64,000 nt of DNA, from contig NC_079386.1 in assembly GCF_021018895.1 (NCBI RefSeq), positions 11,897,835-11,961,834 on the forward strand, read 5' to 3'. Position 1 is the stretch's first letter, and the number at the start of each line of letters is the position of its first letter. This DNA is from Seriola aureovittata. Lineage: Eukaryota; Chordata; Actinopteri; Carangiformes; Carangidae. The position numbers and the translations under genes were made by a program. Below the pieces are notes generated by a model. The model made no database searches. It was not told the DNA's origin and saw nothing but the letters and a program-made list of their open reading frames with translations. This document shows, piece after piece, positions 1 through 10,373 of this stretch.

Positions 1-147
1 TCTGCCCGTGCAAACTGAAATGAAATCCCAGAATAAAGTTTCAATTTTAGAGGCTCGAAAGCTCCGGAGTAGTGTTGACGGCAGGTGTAAACGTAGCAAA
101 AGTGATGTGTTTTAAAGCGAAAACATATCAGTGTGGATGTAGCCACA
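1..147 (-). mobile_element. Dispersed repeat family C, copy 1, cut by window start
   Basis: Read on the minus strand, this segment matches the start of the copy at 19171-19463. Both have the same order of blocks: a 'GGCTACATCCACACTRATG'-like start, then a block around 'CATCACTTTTNCTACRTTTA', then a 'TTTTCGAGCCYCTAAA'-like block. The match is seen directly within the window. I recognise the wording as a common teleost interspersed repeat but cannot assign a superfamily. There is no open reading frame, so it is non-autonomous or a fragment. The rest of the copy lies off the left edge. Confidence 0.72.
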
Positions 148-859
148 GACTAACATACGGAGTGCTCAAATCACAAATAGGAATAAACAACAGCTGGCAG
201 TGTCAGCCCCCAGCCCGATTAACTGCCTGTGCAGCCACTGGAAATTAAGTGTTATTCAAACTCTTTTCATTGCACGCCCACAGAAATGAACAGTAACGAT
301 ACTGTCAGATTGGACCCAAAAATTCATGCCTCCTAAAGTAGGGGGTGCTGTCACTGCAGGAATAAATAAATAAATGGTATTCTTTCTGGTAAGCTGGAGT
401 AAAAACAAACACTAGGGATATAAAGTATATGTTGATTTCCTTGCAAAAATTAATTTAAATTTTATTCCAACTGAGTGCCTCTAACAAACTGTAATGGGAT
501 GTCATTGGAGGTCACTTGTAAGCAGCCCACCCGAAAAATGCATGCGTTGCCCCACCTTTTGGAAGACTTCCTGTACATGCCAGCCAGTGTCACACCCCAA
601 TGAGTGAAGGATGACTGGCTGAACTCCCTGCTTTTATAAATCTGCTCCTTTCTGGCTGGGTTTCCATCCCCTAATTAATTCCTGTCTCTAAATGAAATTA
701 AATGGGTTTTAGCACTCCTACACCATCTATATACTTTTCATTACCCCACAGTCTTCCATAATCATTAATTAGTTTGAGTGTTTTATGTATTTACTATGAT
801 TTTTGATGAAATGCCAGCCAGCGAATAAGTGGGGATAAAGGGGAGGGAGGAAAAAAATA
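148..859. other. Unique non-coding DNA
   Basis: No gene, RNA or transposon was recognised. A short (AAAT)n run lies at 361-375. The interval ends in a purine-rich stretch running into a poly-G tract. The part from about 625 to 785 is described separately as a possible regulatory block. Confidence 0.6.
625..785. promoter_or_regulatory. Candidate non-coding regulatory block with two TAATTA sites
   Basis: This is a repeat-free, AT-rich block with two perfect homeodomain-type TAATTA cores at 672-677 and 766-771, plus further ATTA-type cores. This composition is typical of deeply conserved developmental enhancers in vertebrates. Conservation itself is not visible from one sequence, so this is a candidate only. 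Confidence 0.28.
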
Positions 860-874
860 GGGGGGGGGGGGGGG
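860..874 (+). repeat. Poly-G tract, 15 nt
   Basis: Uninterrupted run of 15 G at the end of a purine-rich stretch that starts near 830. It is one of several long G or C runs in the window. Confidence 0.95.
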
Positions 875-1183
875 TGTCAATTATGTGCTAGCATGGTATC
901 TCCTGCAAATGGTGCCAAGCTTGTATATTATTTATCGAAGCTAACAGACGTAGTTCAAATGCAGAGAGGAGATGAGTAATCATGGCCCTGGGCATCTTCA
1001 GTACAGTAGATCCCAGACAAGTGCCAGGGTGCCATTCATGCCACAGTGAATTTTCTTCTCTCTTTTGATATTAATCATTGCTTACATTACTAATGCAAAT
1101 ATCCCTCTTTTTTCCCCCATCCCTTTCATTCCCACCACTATCAGCTCTGTCTCTCACTTTCTATCCTCTTTATAATTTTTTTT

Positions 1184-1211
1184 TCTCTCTCTCTCTCTCT
1201 CTGTCTGTCTG
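1184..1211 (+). repeat. (CT)n / (CTGT)n microsatellite
   Basis: About nine CT units are followed by three GTCT-type units. Confidence 0.9.
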
Positions 1212-1489
1212 AAGTTTTTACGCTTCGCTCCCTTCCTTTGGCACCTCACATGTGTAGACAGACAGTCACAATCCTGTCAAAACCAAATGTTACAACACAG
1301 AGAGGATAAATGAAGTGAAAGAACATCAAACACGTGCTTTAGTTTTTCTCTTTTTATTCAACTGTAAATCTGCTACTATTTTCATCTTAGAAGAAATACT
1401 AATTAAAAAACGAGATGGAAAGGTCAGTGAAGCAGTACCTCAGGCAAATGTCAGGGTAAACAGCGGCAAGCCACAGTCTCAAATGCTCC

Positions 1490-1504
1490 TTTTTTTTTTT
1501 TTTT
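1490..1504 (+). repeat. Poly-T tract, 15 nt
   Basis: Uninterrupted T run. No poly(A) signal complement (TTTATT) follows closely, so nothing suggests a retrocopy. Confidence 0.9.
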
Positions 1505-2213
1505 CTTCCCCCCACTGCTTACTTCCAGCGCACACTCACACAATGATTTTTGCCTGCTAACCTGTTCCCGCTCTCATAAATGACCTCCCGCCCACTCTTT
1601 CACCCACACGTACAATACACACATCCCTGTGCACACTCTTACCCGGCTGCAATTTTCCTCATGTGATAGTGTGTTCCACTCCCTGAACACCTTTCCCTAC
1701 AATGGCCCACTGAATCATGTGACAGACCCTCTTGAGCTCCTGTAATACCACTTCTTTAGCTCCCAGCCACGGAAAAGGGAGGGGTGACTCTTTAAAGACC
1801 GTCCAGCTTCAGGGAGAGGAAGGTCTGAATGGCATATAACCCCCGTGGACAGCCACTTTTAATGGCTGCAGGTTCCCCCCCGGACCACCCTCACCCAACT
1901 CTCCAGGCCGCCTTCCGTGCTCTGATATTTCAACATTGCCAGATGCCACATTAGGAGGAAGCGCCGTCGTTCGCCCCTGCTAGCGACACTGCTAGCGCCT
2001 TCGTCTCGGGGAGATGCGAGCGGTGTGGGAGCGAGGGATGGAGAGGGAAAAGATGAGAGAGGAGTCAAATGATCCATAACATATTATTCTGTCATTTGAA
2101 AATAGCGTTTTAAGGCGAGCCGTCTCACCATAACCTAATGCTCTGCCTTCCCTGAGGCCCTGAGGTGGCATTTTCTGCATATTGTGTTCACCTCTGATTT
2201 GTTATTTAGTCCC

Positions 2214-2227
2214 AAAAAAAAAAAAAA
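2214..2227 (+). repeat. Poly-A tract, 14 nt
   Basis: Uninterrupted A run in otherwise unique DNA. Confidence 0.9.
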
Positions 2228-2334
2228 GAAGCTGTTAATTAAAATGTTTATGAGTGAACAGCATACTGATGAAAGGATGTAAATCTGTAACAATGTTTTG
2301 TGATAAATAAATGCATTTGTACTTTTTACAGTGG

Positions 2335-2480
2335 GTAATTTTATGCGTCCGTCCTGCAGCAGCTAGGTGTCTTACTCAAGGACACTTTATCACAGATAGA
2401 CTCTCACTTTGTGCAGATCGATCGTGTGACCTTTTGGTTAAAGGAAAAAGCTCTCTCGTCACCTGCTACCCGAAAAGCGG
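2335..2480 (+). mobile_element. Decayed teleost interspersed repeat (family L), copy 1
   Basis: The wording around 2364-2386 (an 'AGGTGTCTTACTCAAGGACAC' type of sequence), followed near 2430-2450 by a 'GTGACCTTTTGGTTAAAGG' block, matches a repeat I know as common in fish genomes and 3' UTRs. A shorter relative lies at 57015-57065. No protein-coding part is present and I cannot name the parent element. Confidence 0.5.
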
Positions 2481-2488
2481 CATGTACC

Positions 2489-2508
2489 TTTTTTTTTTTT
2501 TTTTTTTT
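2489..2508 (+). repeat. Poly-T tract, 20 nt
   Basis: Uninterrupted run of 20 T just downstream of the decayed family L repeat. No TTTATT follows closely. Confidence 0.95.
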
Positions 2509-2509
2509 C

Positions 2510-4469
2510 ACACATCCACAAATGGCTGATGAGGTGAACTTAAATGACATCTAATACCTTTAACATGATCCTGTTACGCTACCATATAACGTTGGCTTCC
2601 ACAAATGTGTGTGAACTGTAGTTTCAGTGATCCCATTTGCACCAAGAATATGGTGGAATCTTTAAACGTAATCCTCTTAACTGCATCCTCTTCATGTGGC
2701 AGAAACACACCAGCTGAACTCTCACGTTCAGCCAATCAATGTATTTTTTTTTTCTCCCCGCCCCATCCCTACAAAATAAAGGCATAGCTTTCAGTTTATG
2801 AATAAACCCCCCCCCATTGATTACACAAGCAAGATGAAGTTCAAGAGCAAGTTTCAAACTTCAGACGCTGCTAGATTCCCTTTGTGGTTCTTCTCCTGCT
2901 CCCAGCTCAAGTAGATCTTTCAGTCGCAACAGGCTGTATCCAGCTATTTGTATGCAGCGGCTGAGTTTTCGCTAGGCTTCATCCGACACTGATCGATGGA
3001 AATGGGAAGAGTGCGAGCGAGCCAGGATTTCTTGTCACTCTGCAAATTAGGCCTTCCGTCAGCACTTCGTCCGTTTCATCTCTGAGCTTACGTTTGGAGA
3101 AGGCGAGAAGAGGTACGAGCAGAGGGGTAGGGGTGCTAACTCACGAGCGCACAGGTCCCCCATTGAAGTTTTCCACCTACACATTTAGTAGGTGCGTACT
3201 CGGTGAAAGGAGGAGTGCCGTGCCGTGCCGTGCCGTGCCGTGCCGTGCTGTTCCTGAGACAAGAGGAAATCCTTTGAAAACAAGAGGAGAAAGTGTTTAC
3301 AGTTGCCTCGTGGAAAGGCTTGAATATTAATGCGAGCCAGGGTCATCAATTTATTTATCTATGCTGTTAGGCAGGTGGATGAGGAGTCAGGGTGGGTTTT
3401 TGCATGGTTAATTATTCTCAGTTGTCCCAGTTAATCCTTGAGCACTGAGGTGCAGGCAGATGCAGTGAAGGGTGCTGCTGCCAAAAAAGCACATCTGTGC
3501 TCCAGGAAAAAAAAAAGAGAGACATGGAGAGAAGAGAGGATATTCATTGCTGTGCACACATTTTTCCTAGGTAGATGTTTCTTGGCACTGGCAGGTGTAA
3601 TTTAGAGGGGATTGCATCTTGGTTTTGTGGGAAGTAAGCAGAAAAACTCCGGAGGCATTACTTCTTAAAGTTTCAACAAGACATACATGTTTCAACTCCA
3701 AACAAGCCTTGTTTCGAGGATCACTGTTGAACCGATAAGTGGAGAACAGGCATACTGCTTACAGGGCTCAAGTTGAGAACATCGTGACGATTTTGTTTTA
3801 TTTTTTTATTTTTAAACGAATGATTTCTCAAGAGAAACCCCAAAATGTGTGTAAGCCATTTCTTATGAATTGTGCAATTAAGGCAGAGGAATCCACTCTA
3901 ATCTTTCCATTCCTCAGCTGCAGCAATTTTTCTTCATTAGGGCGGATTTCATTTTTGAAGTTTATGACTTATCCTTACAAACAAATAATTTCAATATACC
4001 CCCAATGGGAATTGCACACGTTTTAATCAGTGCTAACCTCAAGCTTTGACAAGGGAAAAACTCATCTTGCTGCATTTATTTCCTCTATTTCTTGAGAGAT
4101 GTATGCATATTCAATATTCATTTGCGTTATTGTCTTTACCCCCACAATGAATAACAAACAGCGCCACTGGATGTGAGTGGAGGAGCTGAGGCGTGTGCAC
4201 ACAATAGCTTATTCATTAGTCAGTGCTGAATGTCATTTCCTAATGCACTGCAGCTCGGTCACTCATGCCATTTGGAGTCTGAGGCAAAGTTGTGTAATTT
4301 TCATAATCTGTGAAAACAAATCTTGGTGCTCTGCTTGTGCAAGTGTTGTTTGTGTGTTTATGAGCACAAGAGAAAGTGTGTGTCCCTGTGTGTGCATGAC
4401 AGTAATGCAGTGCTACCACTGCGAGTTGCGCTACTACTACGGGTTCAATTAATAATGATTACATTAATA
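2510..4469. other. Unique non-coding DNA
   Basis: No gene or transposon was recognised. Several short open frames are present (3094-3330, 3739-4026, 4177-4452), but none encodes a recognisable protein. The part from about 3860 to 4290 is repeat-free and looks like possible regulatory DNA. A pentanucleotide repeat at 3216-3250 is listed separately. Confidence 0.55.
3216..3250 (+). repeat. (TGCCG)n pentanucleotide microsatellite
   Basis: Six perfect TGCCG units are followed by one TGCTG variant. GC-rich pentamer arrays stand out against the surrounding AT-rich DNA and the CA/TG arrays that dominate the window. Confidence 0.95.
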
Positions 4470-4474
4470 AAAAA

Positions 4475-4690
4475 AGACATTGCATCTGTTTCAAAGCAGA
4501 GCAGGCAAAGTACATAAAAGGCATTCATACGACAACAGTAAAACAGATGGAAGTTATAAAACTGTAAAGCACAAAAGCAGAAAACGAAACCACGCTAAAA
4601 TAAAATCAAACAAAATAAGACATAAAAACACCACAATAAGTAAAGGGACTAAACAATATCGATGCAATTTTAAATATCTTGTTGAATGCC
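4475..4690 (+). mobile_element. A-rich dispersed repeat fragment (family H)
   Basis: An A-rich segment of loosely periodic AAAACA, ATAAAA and TAAAAC wording around 'GTACATAAAAGGCATTCA'. It resembles a known teleost repeat that normally contains an AAGTGCTTTACA-type motif. No terminal repeats are visible. It could instead be plain A-rich low-complexity DNA. Confidence 0.35.
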
Positions 4691-5684
4691 ATTTTAACCT
4701 CCTCGGGGAAGCTGCTCTGTAAACCAGAAAAAGTGATTTTTTTTTTTGTCCCTTTAGGCTTCTGTCTAGACGGCCTGAGATTCAGAATGTCTCTGCCTGA
4801 GGATGACAGATATTTAATTCACATAAACAAACGACAAACTCGTCCTATTATAACTGATGTCTGTGGATTATCCAGAGTAAACAGGACGCTGCTGTTGCTT
4901 TTTTTTTTGTTATATCCTCACATCTCACAGATTGATATCCCAAAACGTGTTTGGTTTTGGGTTTTTTCGGGAGTTTTTTTCAAAATTTGGAGCGACCTTT
5001 TAACTCAAATCACTGCTGATGCATACGTTAAGAACAACTGTGGCTCTCACTCTGCTCATGTGTGGCTACCAGAGCAGCAAATAGCAGGCCCTCGAATTAT
5101 TGTCAATCTGTTTGCTCTGCTTTAATTGCAAGGATGCTGAAGGGGAGAAAAAAAGGCACTTCAATTTGCTGAAATGATGTGGTGTCCAAGAGAAAAGTCG
5201 GTCAATAGTAGACCCACTCACCCCAGCTGTGTGAGCACATGTGCAACCCTCAACACATTCACACACACACACACTCATACAGTCACAAATATTCACACAG
5301 GTGGAAAGCATAGTCCCTCGTGTACCTTTGACGCCATGAGATTTGCCCATCCGTGCCTAATGTCATCAGCGTATGGTAGAGAGAGCTGATAGCATTTTGT
5401 CCTATACTCTGTTTGCAGCCACTCTCCCTGGGTGCAGCCCAGTGACCCATCTCCTTTGCTCCGTCACCTGGAGACAGAGGGGGCCCCTCTCATGTGACAT
5501 CACTCTGCCCCAGCCAAAATGCCACGCCACGTATTGATAACAAAGGACAAACGAACAGAGGACGGCACAGAAAGCATTAACTCAAGTGTGAAAATTCACA
5601 AAACATTTCTATGTATGATTAATATGTAGTCTGGGGCTGTTGACACTATAGCTTTTTTACATTTTGCCATGTCCCAGGTCTAGT

Positions 5685-5709
5685 TAATAATAATAATAAT
5701 AATAATAAT
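5685..5709 (+). repeat. (TAA)n trinucleotide microsatellite
   Basis: About eight perfect TAA units. Confidence 0.95.
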
Positions 5710-6073
5710 GGCTTTATTTTTCAGTAAAATCAATTAATTTCAATTAAATTCAACTTTGGTAAACTTTAACTCATGAATTTGCACTGTTAGACAAAATGAA
5801 GCCCTCGCGGCTACGCTGACCTTTGTGGGAACCAACACACAGAAAGTCCAAAAAAAGCAGAGGAAGCCATTTTTAGCCTATTAGCTGTGTAGTACCATCG
5901 AATTTTATTTAACTGTCCATGGCACATGTCTTTTGTAAATAAACTGTGTGACCTTATTGTCCCGTTAGCCACCAAGCTAACAAACTCGCAAACTGACAGT
6001 TAGCAAGCAGTTAGCAAGCTCATTAGCTTTTATTTTTCCTCCTTTGCTGAAACTGTTTTTTGAAAAACAAATT

Positions 6074-6085
6074 GGGGGGGGGGGG
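6074..6085 (+). repeat. Poly-G tract, 12 nt
   Basis: Uninterrupted run of 12 G. Confidence 0.95.
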
Positions 6086-6395
6086 AGAGACAGCCTTGCA
6101 CAGAAAAAATAGAGTGAAGCTCAGAGAGCTATAGTGACTGCCTACTGCTAACATTGTCCCTTCCTCTGTTAGCATGTCAACTACAGTAGCTAACCCACTG
6201 TCTCTGTTAGCAGATCCCTACATCATCAAGCTTATCTCAGCTAAATATTTCACCAAGAAGCTTTGATTCATTCCATGACCACGCTTTTAGTCCAGCTCCA
6301 AAGTGGCTTACAAATACATTTAACTGAGCCCTTGTTATTGCTATTACCCATACACCTGCGCTTCTCCTACTATGAAATGTCAAATAGTCTGTTTC

Positions 6396-6411
6396 AAAAA
6401 AAAAAAAAAAA
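6396..6411 (+). repeat. Poly-A tract, 16 nt
   Basis: Uninterrupted A run without an upstream AATAAA. Confidence 0.95.
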
Positions 6412-6853
6412 GGTCCTCTCAGGTCACATTTGTTCTGAGTAATTTTGACTCTTACAACAGAGAAAGTCTTTGATATTTTTTGTACATTTGTACGGCATGA
6501 AATTGTGAATCCGTCTATGAATACGAATAGAAGACTTTTCATTGTTTTGACCACGCACCTCGTGGTCACGTCCTTCCTCTTCCCGGTTTGTCTCGTCTTC
6601 CCTCCCCTCTCCACTCCATTTCTCTGCCCTGCTCACCTCTCTTATCTTCCCTCTGTCCTCTCCTGGCTACAGTAGCTACAGTGACCTGGCCTGTCGGCGG
6701 TGTCAGCTGTAACTCTCAAAATCTAAAAGCGCTCGTCGAGCTGCACACAGTGACAGGATGATTACCCTTTTCATCATAACTGTGAGGTCTTAACATGAGC
6801 TGATTCCTCTCCCCTGAAAGAACTGCATGGAGCCAGTTAAATCGAGAGAAGGG

Positions 6854-6910
6854 GAGAGAGAGAGAGAGAGCCAGAGAAGCAATCTGATGTATAAAAAAAA
6901 AAAAAAAAAA
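6854..6910 (+). repeat. (GA)n array and poly-A18 tract
   Basis: About eight GA units at 6854-6870 are followed, after a short unique stretch, by 18 A at 6893-6910. Confidence 0.9.
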
Positions 6911-7804
6911 CGATGCTAATGCCAGGATGTAGAAAGAAAGAACCTGTATACATAAATAAGAGAAAATGTGTTAGGTGAATGCATTCATCAACAGCTGTTT
7001 TGAAACACCTTTCACATTCATAGTGTGAACCTAAATCCAGGTTTATATTCAATGGTAACAGCACAACACCATAGCAAAGATTCATACATTTCTCAAGGTG
7101 TCAGTGAGAGCAAGCAAAATACGCTACATAATTTTCATCCACTGAAAAATCAACATGATAATGGGGTGTTAACTATTTAACACCCACAATCCTCACTCAC
7201 AAGTGAAGGTACAATGTATCCCAAATTGTCAAATAGGCAATTAATTACTAAATTGTTTTGTTTTTTTTTTTTGTTTTTTTTTCATTTACCTATAATTTGT
7301 GGAAGTAATTAGTTGGTGCTGTGCTAAACTTGGTCACATTGTGAGCTTTAATAAATTACTTGTAGGTCACGATAAGAAGTAATCAGAGGTTAAAAGTGAG
7401 CAGTATTTCTGATATGAATCAGCTGCTAAAGACATTTAAACTCATGCAAAGGTGCTTTCTTGAGTAAGTACTGCCTCCTCTATTGTCTCCAACATACACA
7501 TGACAGCATGAGGTGCCGCCAAGGACGTCAGTGGCAAGGAAAGAGATGGGTGTATGCAGAAGTTTATTGTTAGCTGACAACGGCTGAACTTTTTTCAGAT
7601 CACTGTAGCAGCTCGATGTGTGACCATGACAACCACAGGAATCACGCCAAGGAGAATAATACGGACATCATGTTTCTGGTATGTAAATACCTGGAGTTAT
7701 ACATATATCCACTAATAGAAAATGAACATATCAATAAACAAGACGTGCTAGTGGCTCTGTGAAACTGGAACTTAATTAGTCTCACAGTGGTGCTTTGACC
7801 TAAA

Positions 7805-8285
7805 TTTCCACATCGGCGCTCATGCTGACAATGCTAGCATGTTAATGTTTAGAAGGTATAATATTTACCATGTTCACCATCTTATAATAAAGTGTCAGCA
7901 TGCTAATGTTTGCTAATAAGCACTAAACGCAAAGTGTATTGGACAAAGTGTAATTTTGTTGGGACTGGACAAAAGGTAAGGGAATCAAAGTGAATACAGT
8001 TCATCCTCTGGTGACCATGGATACCGCTCACTTACTTTCTACCAGTTTTCATGGTGATCCGCCCAAAAGTGGAGATTTTTCAGCGGAAACCAAAAAATGT
8101 CAACCGACTGGTGATGCTGGAGGAAAAATCAGAGGATCATCAAAGTCATCCGAATGTGTCCACTAGGGAGCCTGAATATCTGAAGCAAATTCCATTGCAA
8201 TTTATACAATAGCTGACAAGATGTCACTCTGAAGCACAAACGTCAACCTCAGGGTGGAAAAGTCGTGGTAATCACCAGAGTAAAG
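7805..8285 (+). mobile_element. Dispersed repeat family A, copy 1
   Basis: Recognised by a string of blocks shared with the copies at 30955, 43120 and 48120. The order is a GCATGCTAATGTTTGCTAAT-type block, then GCACTAAACGCAAAGTG, then 'CAGTTCATCCTCTGGTGACCATG', then a 'GTCAACC...GGTG' block that occurs twice. The family is extremely common in percomorph genomes. It has no open frame, so it is non-autonomous. The copy is divergent: internal blocks are shuffled or mutated, for instance the usual CAATCCATCC word is altered. I do not assign a superfamily. Confidence 0.75.
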
Positions 8286-9934
8286 CTTATCTTTGGAGTA
8301 AAACTCTGCAATTGCGTGAGTTTAGATGACTCTAGATCAGTCAGGTGTCCCTCGTCATGTTGAGGAAGTCACTTTTGAGCCAATCAGGTTGCTTGTCATT
8401 AACATCATCTCTCTCTGAAGACTCTAGCCGAGGAGGGGCTTCAAGCCGTCCTGTATTTTTACCACATGCCCAAAGTGCAGCACCCTGGGAGAACTTCTTA
8501 AGAGCCAGTGTACACACCAACACTAACAAAATGTAAGTGAAGATTTTTGATGTTGACACTTCCTCTCAGGGCAGAGTAAGCATACAGCTCTCCCATCCTC
8601 TTCTCTGTTTGTCTTGCTTTGCGGATTGGGAGCATCATTAGCCGAGATTCCATCAGAGTCACTAGATTTTGCTGGCTGCCATCTGCTTCACTCAGTTACA
8701 GTAGGGATTAATGGTCAGGGGTGAGACGCAACCAAATCCCTCCCTCGCTACCCATCACTGCTAATCTACAGCTTCCTCCTAATCCTCACCCACCACCTCG
8801 CATTCCCCTCAATCTGATAAGTGTGTGTTTATGCATGTGTTTGTGCCCTTGTGTGTGTTTTTCCAGCATCATAGTTTAAAAAGACGCAAAGTTGACAGCA
8901 GCCCACTTACTGTATTAGCCCTTCCAGCTGTAGAGTGTACACTTTTAAGGAAGACGCAATTTCAGGGCTCACTTAAATTACCTGTTACAATCTGCTCTGG
9001 ATATAGGAGGCATGCTATGACTCGTATAAAGGATAGCTGAAATGATTCGCAATTCCTCTCACATTTTATCGACTAAACATTGCAGGAATATCCAGAGATT
9101 TCTGTTGGCGTCTCTAATAATGTGAAATTAATGGCTTCTAGCTCAGAGAAACACATTTCCGGTCTGTAATGAATACACTCGAATGTACATTGTAATATCT
9201 GGTTGGTATAGTCGGTGTAATAGATCTAGTGCCTGTAGCGGCTGACACCAAACCCAATAGTGCGCTTTAGCCACACTGATAATTAAAAGACGCATTGATC
9301 TCTTTTCCCATCGCATGGACCCTCCCCTTCAAGATCCAGTTCCTATTTCCTGCAGGATTTATTTATCACCCACAATGCCACTGGGGTGCTATCATTCACA
9401 GTGTAAAGAGGAGAGAGAGCTCCAGAAACAAGTAGAGAGAACAGGGGAAGCGGTGCTCTTTGTGCACCCTGCGTCAGCATACAGATGGATGGGCCATTAG
9501 TGGACACAGGAGCATGGTTCAAACCTTGTTATTAACACAGGTGAGAGGGAGTGCATCTCCTGAATTCCAGATGAGGTCTAATTTTCCTAGTGAAACAGAC
9601 TCTCTGATGATATTTTCCAGTATGGTAAACTCAGAAAATTTGCTTCATCTTGCTTAGATCTACTCTTATATATGGAACCGGAGCTGTTTTACTTTTAACT
9701 TAATACTTCATTTCCTTCAGCTGATATGTTGTTGGAAAAGTCAAATACCATGTGGGGCATGGAGGGAACATAACTGTCAGATGGGCTTGTTGTGGCTTTT
9801 ACCAAGTACAGAACATCCATACAACAATTGCTAATTGGATTGCGTAGGCTTGTTTTTGAGGTATATGACTTAACTGACAGCAGTCCTGCCTTGTTTGTTT
9901 ACAATCCATCAGTTTTTACAGCCACTAATGCTGT
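8286..9934. other. Unique non-coding DNA
   Basis: No gene, RNA or transposon was recognised. The stretch at about 8600-8790 is repeat-free and of balanced composition. Short open frames at 8341-8559, 8825-9040 and 9315-9657 give no recognisable protein. Confidence 0.55.
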
Positions 9935-9995
9935 CCAGGGCCACAGGTGGGGTACACCCAGAACAGGTTGCTAGTTTGTCACAGGGTCAACACAC
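9935..9995 (+). mobile_element. Short fragment of a common teleost repeat
   Basis: The wording 'GGTGGGGTACACCCAGAACA' followed by GTTGCTAGTTTGTCACAGGG and TCAACACA matches a widely dispersed fish repeat whose usual form has GGACAGGTCGCCAGT at the corresponding place. Only about 60 bp remain. The recognition comes from memory of the family and has no second copy in the window to support it. Confidence 0.5.
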
Positions 9996-10200
9996 AAAGT
10001 CATTTGTGGCAAAATCACAGCCGTACTGGGCCTTCAACGGAATGATAAAACACATTTATCACCATTGTATTAAAAAGAAGAATGGGCTGTTTGTCCTCCT
10101 TCCATTGGCATGACATATGACATGTGATGTGATTGCATGACAGTTTCATTTGTGATCATCACAAAAATTGATTTTATGATGGAAAAACAGCAAGTCTGTG

Positions 10201-10373
10201 AGTGGTTCCCAAACTTTTTTAAACAGCATAACATGATTTTCTTTTTTTTTTCTTTTTTGATTGGCTCCATTTTGGTTGGTTCAGACTGTGTCCAGGCTAA
10301 GATGGGAAACGGAAATGAGCAAATATTGAGACAACCCTGACGCATCCTTGAGGAACTCCACTTGGGGAACCAC
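10201..10373. mobile_element. Small hAT-like MITE
   Basis: The two ends form an imperfect inverted repeat: GTGGTTCCCAAA at 10202-10213 and the complement of GTGGTTCCCCAA at 10362-10373. The CAGTGGTTCCCAA-type terminus is typical of non-autonomous hAT transposons in vertebrates. The interior is about 150 bp without coding capacity and includes a T-rich tract. No clean 8-bp target duplication is visible, so the outer limits are approximate. Confidence 0.55.

Larger units (their letters stand above)
875..2329. other. Unique non-coding DNA with pyrimidine-rich patches
   Basis: No coding sequence was recognised. A perfect POU-octamer ATGCAAAT lies at 1093-1100. Pyrimidine-rich DNA at about 1105-1211 runs into a CT array. 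The short open frames at 1315-1560 and 1859-2180 have no recognisable product. Confidence 0.55.
4691..7804. other. Unique non-coding DNA with scattered simple repeats
   Basis: No gene was recognised. Short simple repeats include CA at 5260-5274 and a T-rich tract at 7259-7281. A region at about 5990-6215 has unusually many TTAGC/GCTAA words, a wording shared with several fish repeats, but I cannot define an element. The part around 5390-5560 is repeat-free and moderately GC-rich. Confidence 0.55.

Noticed and set aside
5990..6215. TTAGC/GCTAA-rich stretch that could be a repeat
   Set aside because: The words recur, but no termini, second copy or ordered blocks could be defined. It may be a strongly decayed relative of the TTAGC-rich fish repeats.
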